Shown here: piece by piece, positions 8,531 through 16,237 of the stretch
Position numbering within the stretch: position 1 is the stretch's first letter
How the letters are laid out: every line of letters begins with the position of its first letter
Assembly (NCBI RefSeq): GCF_048320135.1
Contig: NZ_CP182947.1
Location: forward strand, 3,534,001 to 3,598,000
Direction of reading: 5' to 3'
DNA: 64,000 nt
DNA from: Ideonella_A sakaiensis_A
Lineage (GTDB): Bacteria > Pseudomonadota > Gammaproteobacteria > Burkholderiales > Burkholderiaceae_C
Translations under genes and position numbers: made by a program
Notes under the pieces: generated by a model
Database searches by the model: none
The model's input: only the letters and a program-made list of their open reading frames with translations
What the model was told of the DNA's origin: nothing

Positions 8531-9451
8531 ATGACCATTGAACACGCCGGTGATGCCCCCGAGTCGTCGCTGGCCAAAATCTCCCCGCGCGACAAGGCCG
8601 AGATCCTCGCCCAGGCCTTGCCGTATATCCGCAAATTCCACGGCAAGACCATCGTCATCAAGTACGGCGGCAATGCGATGACCGACCCGGAACTGCAGCA
8701 GGATTTCGCCGAGGACGTGGTGCTGCTGAAGCTGGTCGGCATGAACCCGGTCGTCGTGCACGGCGGCGGCCCGCAGATCGAGGAGGCGCTGGCGAAGATC
8801 GGCAAGAAGGGCACCTTCATCCAGGGCATGCGCGTGACCGACGACGAGACGATGGAAGTCGTCGAGTGGGTGCTCGCCGGCCAGGTGCAGCAGGACATCG
8901 TCGGATTGATCAATGTCGCCGGTGGCAAGGCGGTCGGCCTGACCGGCCGCGACGGCGGCCTGATCCGCGCCCGCAAGCTGCGCATGCTCGACCTGAAGGA
9001 CCCGAGCAAGGAGCACGATGTCGGCTCGGTCGGCGAGATCGAGTCGATCGACCCGAGCGTCGTGCGGGCGCTGCAGGACGACCAGTTCATCCCGGTCATC
9101 TCGCCGCTCGGCTTCGGTGCCAACAACGAGAACTACAACATCAATGCCGACGTCGTCGCCGGCAAGCTCGCCGAGGTGCTGAAGGCCGAGAAGCTGATGC
9201 TGCTGACCAATATCCCAGGCGTGCTGGACAAGAACGGTGCGCTGCTGACCAACCTGACTGCGCGCGAGATCGACGACCTGTTCGCCGACGGGACGATCAG
9301 CGGCGGCATGTTGCCGAAGATCGCGTCGGCTCTCGAAGCGGCAAAAAACGGCGTCAACACCGTGCACATCATCGATGGCCGGGTGCCGCATTCGATGCTG
9401 CTCGAGGTGCTGACCGACCAGGCCTATGGCACGATGATCCGCTCGCATTGA
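8531..9451 (+). CDS. argB: Acetylglutamate kinase
   Basis: 306 residues. It phosphorylates N-acetylglutamate, the second step of arginine synthesis. The N-terminal lobe has IVIKYGGNAM and the glycine-rich VVHGGGPQI; the substrate pocket GLTGRDGGLI and the C-terminal ATP-site ISGGMLPKIASAL are intact. The segment before the first strand is longer than in E. coli, as in arginine-regulated hexameric forms, but regulation was not tested. A -10-like TACAAT at 8454-8459 lies in the 122-bp gap upstream. argJ, from the same pathway, is at 28.6 kb. Confidence 0.97.
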   Translation: MTIEHAGDAPESSLAKISPRDKAEILAQALPYIRKFHGKTIVIKYGGNAMTDPELQQDFAEDVVLLKLVGMNPVVVHGGGPQIEEALAKIGKKGTFIQGMRVTDDETMEVVEWVLAGQVQQDIVGLINVAGGKAVGLTGRDGGLIRARKLRMLDLKDPSKEHDVGSVGEIESIDPSVVRALQDDQFIPVISPLGFGANNENYNINADVVAGKLAEVLKAEKLMLLTNIPGVLDKNGALLTNLTAREIDDLFADGTISGGMLPKIASALEAAKNGVNTVHIIDGRVPHSMLLEVLTDQAYGTMIRSH

Positions 9452-9483
9452 GAGGTGCAGCCGCGCGGCGCCGCACGCCGACG

Positions 9484-10200
9484 ATGAATCGCGAGCGCAT
9501 TACCGGTGTGCGGCGGCCGCTGACCTGGTTGTTCGACCTCGACAATACCCTGCACGACGCGTCGCACGCATCGTTTGCCCATACCAGCGATGCGATGGCG
9601 GAGTTCATCGCCTTGCAACTCGACATGCCGGCTGCCGACGCGACGGCGCTGCGCCAGCATTACTGGCAGCGCTACGGGGCAACCTTGCTCGGCCTGGTGC
9701 GGCATCACGGTGTCAAGGCGGCCGATTTTCTCGAGCAGACCCATCGGCTGCCTGGTCTCGAGCAACGCCTGCGTTGCCATGCGGCCGACCGGGCCGCGCT
9801 CGACCGGCTGCCCGGCCAGAAATACATCGTCACCAACGGGCCACGTGCCTATGCCGATCGCGTGCTTCGCACACTCGGCCTGGCCCGCTGTTTCAACGGC
9901 GTGATCACGATCGAGGACATGGTGATGTTCGGTCAGCACCGGCCAAAACCGGATCGCCGGATGCTGCGCCGTTTGCTGGCCCGGCTGAAACAACCGGCTG
10001 CCCGCTGCGTGCTGGTCGAAGATACGCTGTCGCACCAGAAGGCGGCACGCCGGATCGGCATGCGCACCGTGTGGATGCAGGCCTATCTGGGGCTGCCGAG
10101 CAACCCGGGGCGGCAGGTGCTGGCCGGCCGCAAGCCCGCATATGTCTGTGCCAGAATCAAGCGGATTCGACGCCTGCATTCATTTGCCCGATCTGCATGA
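9484..10200 (+). CDS. HAD-family pyrimidine 5'-nucleotidase
   Basis: 238 residues. HAD motif I is LFDLDNTLHDA, motif II is IVTNGP, motif III is RPKPDRRML and motif IV is CVLVEDTLSHQKAA. The cap placement and wording match the Sdt1/SSM1-like pyrimidine 5'-nucleotidases that dephosphorylate UMP/CMP and analogues. The gene sits between argB and slmA, an arrangement common in betaproteobacteria. Its stop codon overlaps the slmA start. Confidence 0.85.
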   Translation: MNRERITGVRRPLTWLFDLDNTLHDASHASFAHTSDAMAEFIALQLDMPAADATALRQHYWQRYGATLLGLVRHHGVKAADFLEQTHRLPGLEQRLRCHAADRAALDRLPGQKYIVTNGPRAYADRVLRTLGLARCFNGVITIEDMVMFGQHRPKPDRRMLRRLLARLKQPAARCVLVEDTLSHQKAARRIGMRTVWMQAYLGLPSNPGRQVLAGRKPAYVCARIKRIRRLHSFARSA

Positions 10201-10892
10201 TGAACGCCCATCCCGATGCCGACACCGGATTGCCGGCCGAGGATGGCGCGGCGCTCGCGCCGGCCGCGCAGGGCAGCACCGGCGGCGGGCGCCGGCGGCT
10301 GAAACCGGGCGAGCGGCGGCTGCAGATCCTGCAGGCGCTGGCAACGATGCTCGAGCAACCGGGTGCCGAACGCATCACCACCGCTGCGCTGGCAGCCCGG
10401 CTCGAACTGAGCGAGGCTGCGCTGTACCGGCACTTTGCGAGCAAGGCGCAGATGTTCGAAGGGCTGATCGATTTCATCGAGCAGAGCGTCTTCACGCTGA
10501 CCAACCAGATCGGCGAACGCGAAGGCAATGCCCGCTTGCGCGCCTGTCGCATCGTCGCCGTCGTGCTGCAGTTCGGTGAACGCAATCCGGGCATGGTGCG
10601 GGTGATGGTCGGCGATGCGCTGGTCTTCGAGCACCAGCGGCTGATCCAGCGGATGGCGATGTTTTTCGATCGCATCGAATCGCAGCTGAAGGCCTGCCTG
10701 CGTTCGGCCGATTCGCCGGACGGCTTGCCGGGGTCGGCGCTCGACGCGCAGATCCGGGCCTCGGTGCTGACCTCGTTTGCGCTCGGACGCCTGCAGCGTT
10801 TTGCCCGCTCCGGTTTCAAGCGGCTGCCGACCGAACACCTCGAAGCCAGCTTGCAGTTGCTGGCGAGTGCGCGTGCAGACGGCACGCTCTGA
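10197..10892 (+). CDS. slmA: Nucleoid occlusion factor SlmA (TetR family)
   Basis: 231 residues. A poorly conserved Gly/Ala-rich N-terminal extension (about 1-35) precedes KPGERRLQILQALATML, the start of the TetR helix-turn-helix; recognition helix wording LSEAALYRHFASKAQMFEGLIDF is typical of SlmA. The C-terminal ligand/dimer domain (about 90-231) contains FGERNPGMVRVMVGDAL. SlmA binds chromosomal sites and blocks FtsZ assembly over the nucleoid. Translation starts at ATG 10197 inside the stop of the preceding gene; a second ATG follows at 10200. Confidence 0.88.
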   Translation: MMNAHPDADTGLPAEDGAALAPAAQGSTGGGRRRLKPGERRLQILQALATMLEQPGAERITTAALAARLELSEAALYRHFASKAQMFEGLIDFIEQSVFTLTNQIGEREGNARLRACRIVAVVLQFGERNPGMVRVMVGDALVFEHQRLIQRMAMFFDRIESQLKACLRSADSPDGLPGSALDAQIRASVLTSFALGRLQRFARSGFKRLPTEHLEASLQLLASARADGTL

Positions 10893-11604
10893 GCGGGCCG
10901 ATGCGGATCGCACCCGTGGCCGGTCCGCTGCACCCGAACTGGTCTGGGGCGGCCATCGTCTGAGCCTGCTGCCCGGCAAGGCCGCCTGGCTGGCCGAGCG
11001 GCGGATGCTGCTGGTGGCCGATGTGCACATCGGCAAGGCGATGGCCTTCCGACGCGCCGGCCTGCCGGTACCCCATGGCACCTCTGCCGATACCTTGAGC
11101 CGGCTCGGCGATCTGCTGCGGCAACAGCGCGCGACCTCGCTGGTTTTTCTCGGCGACCTGCTGCATTCGGCCGATGCCCATGCGGCGCCGACGCGGGCCA
11201 CGCTGCAACGCTGGCGCGACGAACATCGCGACATCGAGATGACGCTGGTGCGCGGCAACCACGATGACCGCGCCGGCGATCCGGTTGCCGACTGCAACAT
11301 CGCCTGTGTCGACGAACCGTGGATCGTCCCGGCCGATGCCGACGCGGCGGGTGTGCAGCAGCTCGCGCTTTGCCACCATCCGCGAGCGCTGCCGGGTTGC
11401 CAGGTTCTGGCCGGCCATCTGCATCCGGCGGTGCGCCTGACCGGCGGACGGGCGCACGACCGGCTGCGCCTGCCGTGTTTCCACTTCAGCGGGGATGTCG
11501 GCGTGCTGCCGGCATTCGGCAGCTTTACCGGCATGCATGTGATGCGGCGCGACACCGGCGACCGCGTCTTCGCCGTCACCGACGACGCCGTGCTGGCGCT
11601 GTAA
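10873..11604 (+). CDS. Metallophosphoesterase, PdeM-like (ligase-associated)
   Basis: 243 residues if GTG 10873 is the start, which overlaps slmA by 20 bp. The true start is uncertain because the first recognisable sequence is ELVWGGHRLSLLP. Calcineurin-like motifs are complete: ADVHIGK, FLGDLLHSADAH, VRGNHDDR, CHHPRALPG and AGHLHP. The closest described family is the PdeM nuclease that accompanies an ATP-dependent ligase and an Lhr helicase in DNA-damage islands. Neither partner is adjacent here, so the biological role is not fixed by context. Confidence 0.8.
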   Translation: MQTARSERADADRTRGRSAAPELVWGGHRLSLLPGKAAWLAERRMLLVADVHIGKAMAFRRAGLPVPHGTSADTLSRLGDLLRQQRATSLVFLGDLLHSADAHAAPTRATLQRWRDEHRDIEMTLVRGNHDDRAGDPVADCNIACVDEPWIVPADADAAGVQQLALCHHPRALPGCQVLAGHLHPAVRLTGGRAHDRLRLPCFHFSGDVGVLPAFGSFTGMHVMRRDTGDRVFAVTDDAVLAL

Positions 11605-11640
11605 ACCGGTGCCGCGCGCCGGTCGCGATAATCGGGCCGC

Positions 11641-12507
11641 ATGTCGACACTCGAACACCTCATCTTTCGCGCCGAGGCGCTGATCACCCGGCTCGAATCG
11701 GTGCTGCCGCAGGCACTGACCGAGCCTGACTGGTCGGCATCGACGGCCTTCCGCTACCGCAAGCGCAACGGCGTCTGCCGCCTCGAGCCGGTGCGCTCGG
11801 TCGCGACGATCCGTCTCGACGAGCTCAGCGAAGTCGATGCGCAGAAGGAACGGCTGGTCCGCAACACCGCGCAGTTCGTCGACGGCCATGCGGCCAACAA
11901 CGTGCTGCTGACCGGCGCCCGCGGCACCGGCAAGAGTTCGCTGATCAAGGCCTGCCTGAACGAATTTGCCGAGCGCGGCTTGCGCCTGATCGAGGTCGAC
12001 AAGGCCGACCTGGTCGATCTTCCCGATATCGTCGATCTGGTATCGAGCCGGCCGGAACGCTTCATCGTCTTCTGCGACGACCTGAGCTTCGACGAAGGCG
12101 AGGCCGGCTACAAGGCGCTGAAATCCATCCTCGACGGATCGGTATCGCAGGCCGGTGACAACGTGCTGGTTTATGCGACCAGCAACCGGCGCCACCTGCT
12201 TCCCGAGTACATGAAGGAAAACCTGAGCTACCAGCACACCGAGGACGGCGAAGTCCATCCGGGCGAGGTGATCGAGGAAAAGATCTCGCTGTCCGAGCGT
12301 TTCGGCCTGTGGATCAGCTTCTACCCGTTCACCCAGGGCGAATACCTCGCGATCATGGCGCAGTGGCTGCGCGGCTTCGGCGTCTCCGAGGAGGCGATTG
12401 CGCAGGCGCGACAGGAAAGCCTGGTCTGGGCGCTCGAGCGCGGCTCCCGCTCCGGCCGGGTTGCATTCCAGTTTGCGAAAGACTATGCCGGCAGGCACCT
12501 GACGTGA
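11641..12507 (+). CDS. DUF815 family P-loop ATPase
   Basis: 288 residues. Walker A is LLTGARGTGKSSLIKA and Walker B is FIVFCDDLSFDEGE. The adjacent ATSNRRHLLPEY and SERFGLWISFYPF segments are characteristic of the DUF815 AAA-like family, whose cellular role is unknown. The ATG has no visible Shine-Dalgarno sequence and lies only 8 bp after a -10-like GATAAT (11627-11632). Its stop overlaps the GTG of the Nudix gene. Confidence 0.85.
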   Translation: MSTLEHLIFRAEALITRLESVLPQALTEPDWSASTAFRYRKRNGVCRLEPVRSVATIRLDELSEVDAQKERLVRNTAQFVDGHAANNVLLTGARGTGKSSLIKACLNEFAERGLRLIEVDKADLVDLPDIVDLVSSRPERFIVFCDDLSFDEGEAGYKALKSILDGSVSQAGDNVLVYATSNRRHLLPEYMKENLSYQHTEDGEVHPGEVIEEKISLSERFGLWISFYPFTQGEYLAIMAQWLRGFGVSEEAIAQARQESLVWALERGSRSGRVAFQFAKDYAGRHLT

Positions 12508-12953
12508 CGACAGCTGAGGCACGAACGCCGGTCGACGTCGCGGTCGGTGTGCTGATCGAGCGGTCGCCGACCGGGCAGGAAGGGCGCTTTCTGCTGACCT
12601 CGCGGCCGGCAGGCAAGGTCTACGCGGGGCATTGGGAGTTTCCGGGCGGCAAGCTGGAGGCGGATGAGTCGGTCGAGCAGGCACTGCGCCGCGAACTGCT
12701 CGAGGAACTCGGGATCGAGATCGGCCCCGTGCACCCGTGGCGGATCGAGGTCGTCGACTATCCGCATGCGCTGGTGCGGCTGCATTTCTGCAAGGTCTAC
12801 GACTGGCGCGGCGAGTTCCAGATGCTCGAGCGGCAGGCGATGGCCTGGCAGCAATTGCCGGTGGAGGTGGTGCCGGTGCTGCCGGGCACGATCCCGGTGC
12901 TGCAATGGTTCGCCGCCGAACGTGGGTTTGCAGGCCCGACGCATCGGACCTGA
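12504..12953 (+). CDS. Nudix hydrolase, MutT-like (8-oxo-dGTP diphosphatase type)
   Basis: 149 residues from GTG 12504, which overlaps the preceding TGA. The Nudix box is intact: GGKLEADESVEQALRRELLEELG (written to show G, E, REL and EELG positions). The sequence before it, AGHWEFPGG, is typical of MutT. It probably hydrolyses oxidised nucleotides and limits mutation. The end of the protein lacks the TMP-synthase-like extension seen in some homologues. Substrate is inferred from family resemblance. Confidence 0.85.
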   Translation: MTTAEARTPVDVAVGVLIERSPTGQEGRFLLTSRPAGKVYAGHWEFPGGKLEADESVEQALRRELLEELGIEIGPVHPWRIEVVDYPHALVRLHFCKVYDWRGEFQMLERQAMAWQQLPVEVVPVLPGTIPVLQWFAAERGFAGPTHRT

Positions 12954-12966
12954 TTACACTGCCGCC

Positions 12967-13353
12967 ATGGCTTGGCTCGACGAAATCCGCTGGGACGCCG
13001 ATGGGCTGGTGCCCGTCATCGCACAGGAGCGCGGCAGCGGCGACATCCTGATGTTTGCCTTCATGAACCGCGACGCGCTGCGGGCGACCGTCGAGCGCGG
13101 CGAGGCCGTCTACTGGAGCCGTTCGCGGCAGCGGTTGTGGCACAAGGGCGAGGAATCAGGCCATGTGCAGACGGTGCACGAGATCCGCGTCGATTGCGAC
13201 GAGGATGTGCTGCTGTTGACGGTGACCCAGGCCGGCGCGCCGCCGATTGCCTGCCATACCGGCCGGCACAGCTGCTTTTTCCGCCGGCTCGAGGACGGCG
13301 AGTGGAAATCGGTCGATCCGGTCTTGAAAGACCCCGCGACGATCTACAAATGA
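12967..13353 (+). CDS. hisI: Phosphoribosyl-AMP cyclohydrolase
   Basis: 128 residues. It opens the purine ring of PR-AMP in histidine synthesis. The diagnostic segment AVYWSRSRQRLWHKGEESGH is present, with metal ligands in DCDEDVLLL and the paired Cys in CHTGRHSCFFR. It is a stand-alone HisI, with HisE encoded separately 4 bp downstream. No Shine-Dalgarno sequence precedes ATG 12967, and a TACACT hexamer ends 6 bp before it. Confidence 0.96.
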   Translation: MAWLDEIRWDADGLVPVIAQERGSGDILMFAFMNRDALRATVERGEAVYWSRSRQRLWHKGEESGHVQTVHEIRVDCDEDVLLLTVTQAGAPPIACHTGRHSCFFRRLEDGEWKSVDPVLKDPATIYK

Positions 13354-13357
13354 GCTT

Positions 13358-13723
13358 ATGAACCTCGATTCCCGAATTGCCGCGCAGGACGTCCTCGCGC
13401 GGCTCGCCGAAGTGGTCGCACAGCGGCGCACCGGAGACCCGGAGCGCAGCTATGTCGCGCGCCTGTTTCACAAAGGCAACGATGCGATCCTGAAAAAGAT
13501 CGGCGAAGAGGCGACCGAGACGGTGATGGCCGCGAAGGACGGCGACGCGCAGAAGATCGTCCATGAGATGGCCGATCTGTGGTTCCACTGCCTGCTCGCA
13601 CTCGAGGCCTATGGATTGAAACCGGCCGATGTGCTGGACGAACTGCAGCGCCGCGAAGGGCTCTCCGGTCTCGAGGAGTTTGCCGCCCGCCAGCGGCAGC
13701 AGCGCGAGGAGAGCGGAACATGA
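13358..13723 (+). CDS. hisE: Phosphoribosyl-ATP pyrophosphatase
   Basis: 121 residues, all-alpha MazG-like fold. The acidic motif KIGEEATETVMAAKDG and the following VHEMADLWFHCLLAL give the metal-binding Glu and Asp residues. It hydrolyses PR-ATP to PR-AMP, immediately upstream of the HisI reaction. Its last codons overlap the start of the next gene by 4 bp (ATGA). Confidence 0.95.
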   Translation: MNLDSRIAAQDVLARLAEVVAQRRTGDPERSYVARLFHKGNDAILKKIGEEATETVMAAKDGDAQKIVHEMADLWFHCLLALEAYGLKPADVLDELQRREGLSGLEEFAARQRQQREESGT

Positions 13724-14097
13724 ACGAGATGGTGCAGTTCGACGACCGCATGCGCTCGTTGAAGGCGGTCGGACATGTCAGCTACCTGCTGCACACGGTG
13801 GTGGCGATCGGCGCGGTGCTGCCGGGCATCCAGGCCAGTGTCGCGTTGCTCGTCGTCGCCTTCCTGATCGACCTGGTCAAGAAGGACGATGCGGTGGGCA
13901 GCTGGCAGGAGTCGCACTTCCGCTGGCGCATCCGCAGCGTCTTGTGGGCCGGCGGCCTCTACATCGTCACCGCACCGCTGTGGCTGCTGTTCTTCATTCC
14001 GGGCTGGATTGCCTGGGGACTGATCTCGATCTGGTTCCTCTACCGCGTGATCCGCGGCTGGATCAATCTCAGCAACAACGCGCCGATGCCTGATTGA
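13720..14097 (+). CDS. DUF4870-like small membrane protein
   Basis: 125 residues. A short cytoplasmic head is followed by HVSYLLHTVVAIGAVLPGIQ, a helix ending in LIDLVKKDDA, and a third hydrophobic block LYIVTAPLWLLFFIPGWIAWG. Spacing of the helices and the HxSYLL start resemble DUF4870 proteins. No function is known. It is translationally coupled to hisE and is regularly found at this spot in betaproteobacterial his/tat clusters. Confidence 0.75.
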   Translation: MNEMVQFDDRMRSLKAVGHVSYLLHTVVAIGAVLPGIQASVALLVVAFLIDLVKKDDAVGSWQESHFRWRIRSVLWAGGLYIVTAPLWLLFFIPGWIAWGLISIWFLYRVIRGWINLSNNAPMPD

Positions 14098-14126
14098 ACG
14101 GGTTTATCGCCAAACCAGACCACGTC

Positions 14127-14477
14127 ATGAGCCACGACCCCGATTGCATCTTCTGCAAGATCGTTGCCGGCAAGATACCGAGCCGCAAGGTCTATGAAGA
14201 CGACGAACTGCTCGGTTTTCACGATATCGCGCCGTGGGCGCCGGTCCATTTCCTGCTGATCCCGAAGCAGCACATCGCGTCGCTCTACGACACGACGCCG
14301 GAGCAGCACGCCGGGTTGCTCGGCAAGATGCTGTCGCTGGCGCCGAAACTGGCGCTGGAACAAGGTGTCGTCAACGGTTTCAGGACCTTCGTCAATACCG
14401 GCGAAGACGGGCGGCAGGAAGTGCCGCATCTGCATTTGCATGTGATTGGCGGCCCCAGGCCGTGGGCCAAGGGTTAG
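14127..14477 (+). CDS. hinT: HIT family purine nucleoside phosphoramidase
   Basis: 116 residues from ATG 14127. It has the N-terminal CIFCKIVAGKIPS and the histidine triad HLHLHVIGG that forms the nucleotidyl-transfer site. HinT proteins hydrolyse AMP-lysine or AMP-NH2. An in-frame TTG at 14094 would couple translation to the upstream gene and add 11 residues, but the family normally starts near the CIFCKI motif, so ATG is preferred. Confidence 0.93.
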   Translation: MSHDPDCIFCKIVAGKIPSRKVYEDDELLGFHDIAPWAPVHFLLIPKQHIASLYDTTPEQHAGLLGKMLSLAPKLALEQGVVNGFRTFVNTGEDGRQEVPHLHLHVIGGPRPWAKG

Positions 14478-14571
14478 CGAGGCCCTGGCGGCCCTGGGAA
14501 ATCGTCCGTGGTGACATCAGGGTGTCCCTGCGGTCGCCTAGAATCCATGCTGGTAGTGACAGGAGAAAGTC

Positions 14572-14811
14572 ATGGGTACATTCAGTGTCTGGCACTGGTT
14601 GATCGTTTTGCTGATCGTGGTGCTGGTTTTCGGCACGAAGAAACTCAAGAACATCGGATCGGACCTCGGCGGAGCCGTCAAGGGCTTCAAGGACGGCGTG
14701 CGCGATGGCGGCACGACAGCCAGCGAAACCGATCCCACGGCGCCTAAGGTGACGACGCAAAAGCGTGAAGACGCCAATACGGTTGACGTCGAATCTAAAA
14801 CCAAGGTGTAA
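14572..14811 (+). CDS. tatA: Sec-independent protein translocase TatA
   Basis: 79 residues. A short periplasmic N-terminus and one transmembrane helix (WHWLIVLLIVVLVF) are followed by the FGTKKLKNIGSDLGGAVKGFK amphipathic helix with the conserved FG hinge. The tail is polar. TatA oligomers form the pore for folded Tat substrates. AGGAGA precedes the ATG, and a TAGAAT hexamer at 14539-14544 may be the -10 element of tatABC. Confidence 0.95.
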   Translation: MGTFSVWHWLIVLLIVVLVFGTKKLKNIGSDLGGAVKGFKDGVRDGGTTASETDPTAPKVTTQKREDANTVDVESKTKV

Positions 14812-14871
14812 GACGCTGCTGGCTGATTTGCGCTTTTCCCGTTCGGGCCACCCCGGCCCGCAGCTTGCAGA

Positions 14872-15360
14872 ATGATCGATTTCGGTTTTGACAAGATCGC
14901 ACTGATCGGCGCTGTTGCGCTGGTCGTAATCGGCCCTGAGCGCTTGCCGCGCGTGGCCCGTACCGTCGGCCATCTGATCGGCAAGGCGCAGCGTTATGTC
15001 TCTGACGTCAAGGCCGAAGTGAACCGCTCGATCGAACTCGAAGAACTGAAGAAGATGAAGGGCGAGTTCGAGGATGCGGCCCGCAACGTCGAGCGCAGTG
15101 TCAACAACGAGATCCATCAGACCAGCGCCGATCTCGACCGCGCCTGGAATGAGCTGAATGTCGACGACAGTGCCGCGTCGGGCTCCCACTCGGATGTCGA
15201 TCTGCGGCCGATGCCGCAATACCGGCATCCGAAGAAGAACTGGCGACTCAAACGCGGCGCAACGCCGCAGTGGTACAAGCAGCGCAACGGGGTCCGCGTC
15301 AAGGCGCAGTCCGGTGCAGCCCGCGTGGCGCGGTTCCGGCCCCCTCAGGTGCGGGGTTGA
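14872..15360 (+). CDS. tatB: Sec-independent protein translocase TatB
   Basis: 162 residues. It begins MIDFGFDKIALIGAVALVVIGPERLPR, carrying the TatB transmembrane helix and the conserved GPERLP hinge (residues about 21-26). A charged amphipathic and coiled region (about 45-105) and a basic Pro/Arg-rich tail follow. TatB with TatC receives twin-arginine signal peptides such as that of the Rieske protein encoded at 19.3 kb. Confidence 0.95.
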   Translation: MIDFGFDKIALIGAVALVVIGPERLPRVARTVGHLIGKAQRYVSDVKAEVNRSIELEELKKMKGEFEDAARNVERSVNNEIHQTSADLDRAWNELNVDDSAASGSHSDVDLRPMPQYRHPKKNWRLKRGATPQWYKQRNGVRVKAQSGAARVARFRPPQVRG

Positions 15361-15396
15361 TCGTGCCGCAGCCCTGCCGGACAGCCTGACCAAGCG

Positions 15397-16188
15397 ATGA
15401 GCGCCAACGATCCACGCCCTGATGAACTCGAGGGCAGCGAGCAGCCCTTCGTCTCGCATCTGATCGAACTCCGCGATCGGCTGATCCGGGCCTCGATCGC
15501 GATCGGCATCTGCTTCGGCGCGCTCGCGTTGTGGCCGGGGCCGAGCGGGCTGTACGACCTGCTGGCCGCGCCGCTGGTTGCGCAGCTGCCGGCCGGTGCG
15601 ACGCTGATTGCGACCAACGTGATCTCGCCGTTTGTCGTGCCGCTGAAGATCACGCTGATGGCGGCATTCCTGATGGCATTGCCGGTGGTTCTCTACCAGG
15701 TCTGGGCGTTTGTCGCGCCCGGCCTTTATACGCACGAAAAGAAGCTCGTCTTCCCGCTGGTGATCTCGAGCACGCTGCTGTTCTTCATCGGCATCGCGTT
15801 CTGTTATTTCTTCGTCTTTGGCCAGGTCTTCGCCTTCATCCAGAGTTTTGCGCCGAAAAGCATCACCGCCGCGCCTGACATCGAGGCCTATCTGAGCTTC
15901 GTATTGACGATGTTCATTGCCTTCGGCGCTGCCTTCGAAGTGCCGATCGTCGTTGTCGTGCTGGCCCGCGTCGGCATGGTCGATATCCAGAAGCTGCGCG
16001 ATTTCCGCAGCTATTTCATCGTGCTCGCGTTCATCATCGCGGCGATCATCACGCCGCCCGACGTGATTTCGCAGCTGGCGCTGGCGATCCCGATGATCCT
16101 GCTCTACGAGGCCGGCATCTGGGCGGCGCAGTTCTTCATCAAGCACACCGCGAAACCCGACGACGACGAGGAAGCCGCCGCGCGCTGA
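15397..16188 (+). CDS. tatC: Sec-independent protein translocase TatC
   Basis: 263 residues with six hydrophobic helices. The cytoplasmic N-terminus has FVSHLIELRDRLIRA, the signal-peptide binding segment; ALPVVLYQVWAFVAPGLY and the FGAAFEVPIVVVVLARVG segment are typical. TatC is the core receptor of the Tat translocase. It closes the tatABC operon. Confidence 0.97.
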   Translation: MSANDPRPDELEGSEQPFVSHLIELRDRLIRASIAIGICFGALALWPGPSGLYDLLAAPLVAQLPAGATLIATNVISPFVVPLKITLMAAFLMALPVVLYQVWAFVAPGLYTHEKKLVFPLVISSTLLFFIGIAFCYFFVFGQVFAFIQSFAPKSITAAPDIEAYLSFVLTMFIAFGAAFEVPIVVVVLARVGMVDIQKLRDFRSYFIVLAFIIAAIITPPDVISQLALAIPMILLYEAGIWAAQFFIKHTAKPDDDEEAAAR

Positions 16189-16193
16189 TCGTG

Positions 16194-16210
16194 GCGCCGG
16201 CTGCCGGCGC
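16194..16210. terminator. Hairpin after tatC
   Basis: GCGCCGG (16194-16200) and CCGGCGC (16204-16210) form a perfect 7-bp stem with a 3-nt loop in the gap between the convergent tatC and htrA-like genes. No clear T-run follows, so it is a probable but unproved terminator. Confidence 0.4.
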
Positions 16211-16237
16211 TCTCCTCGGCAGCAGCCCGGGCCCGCT

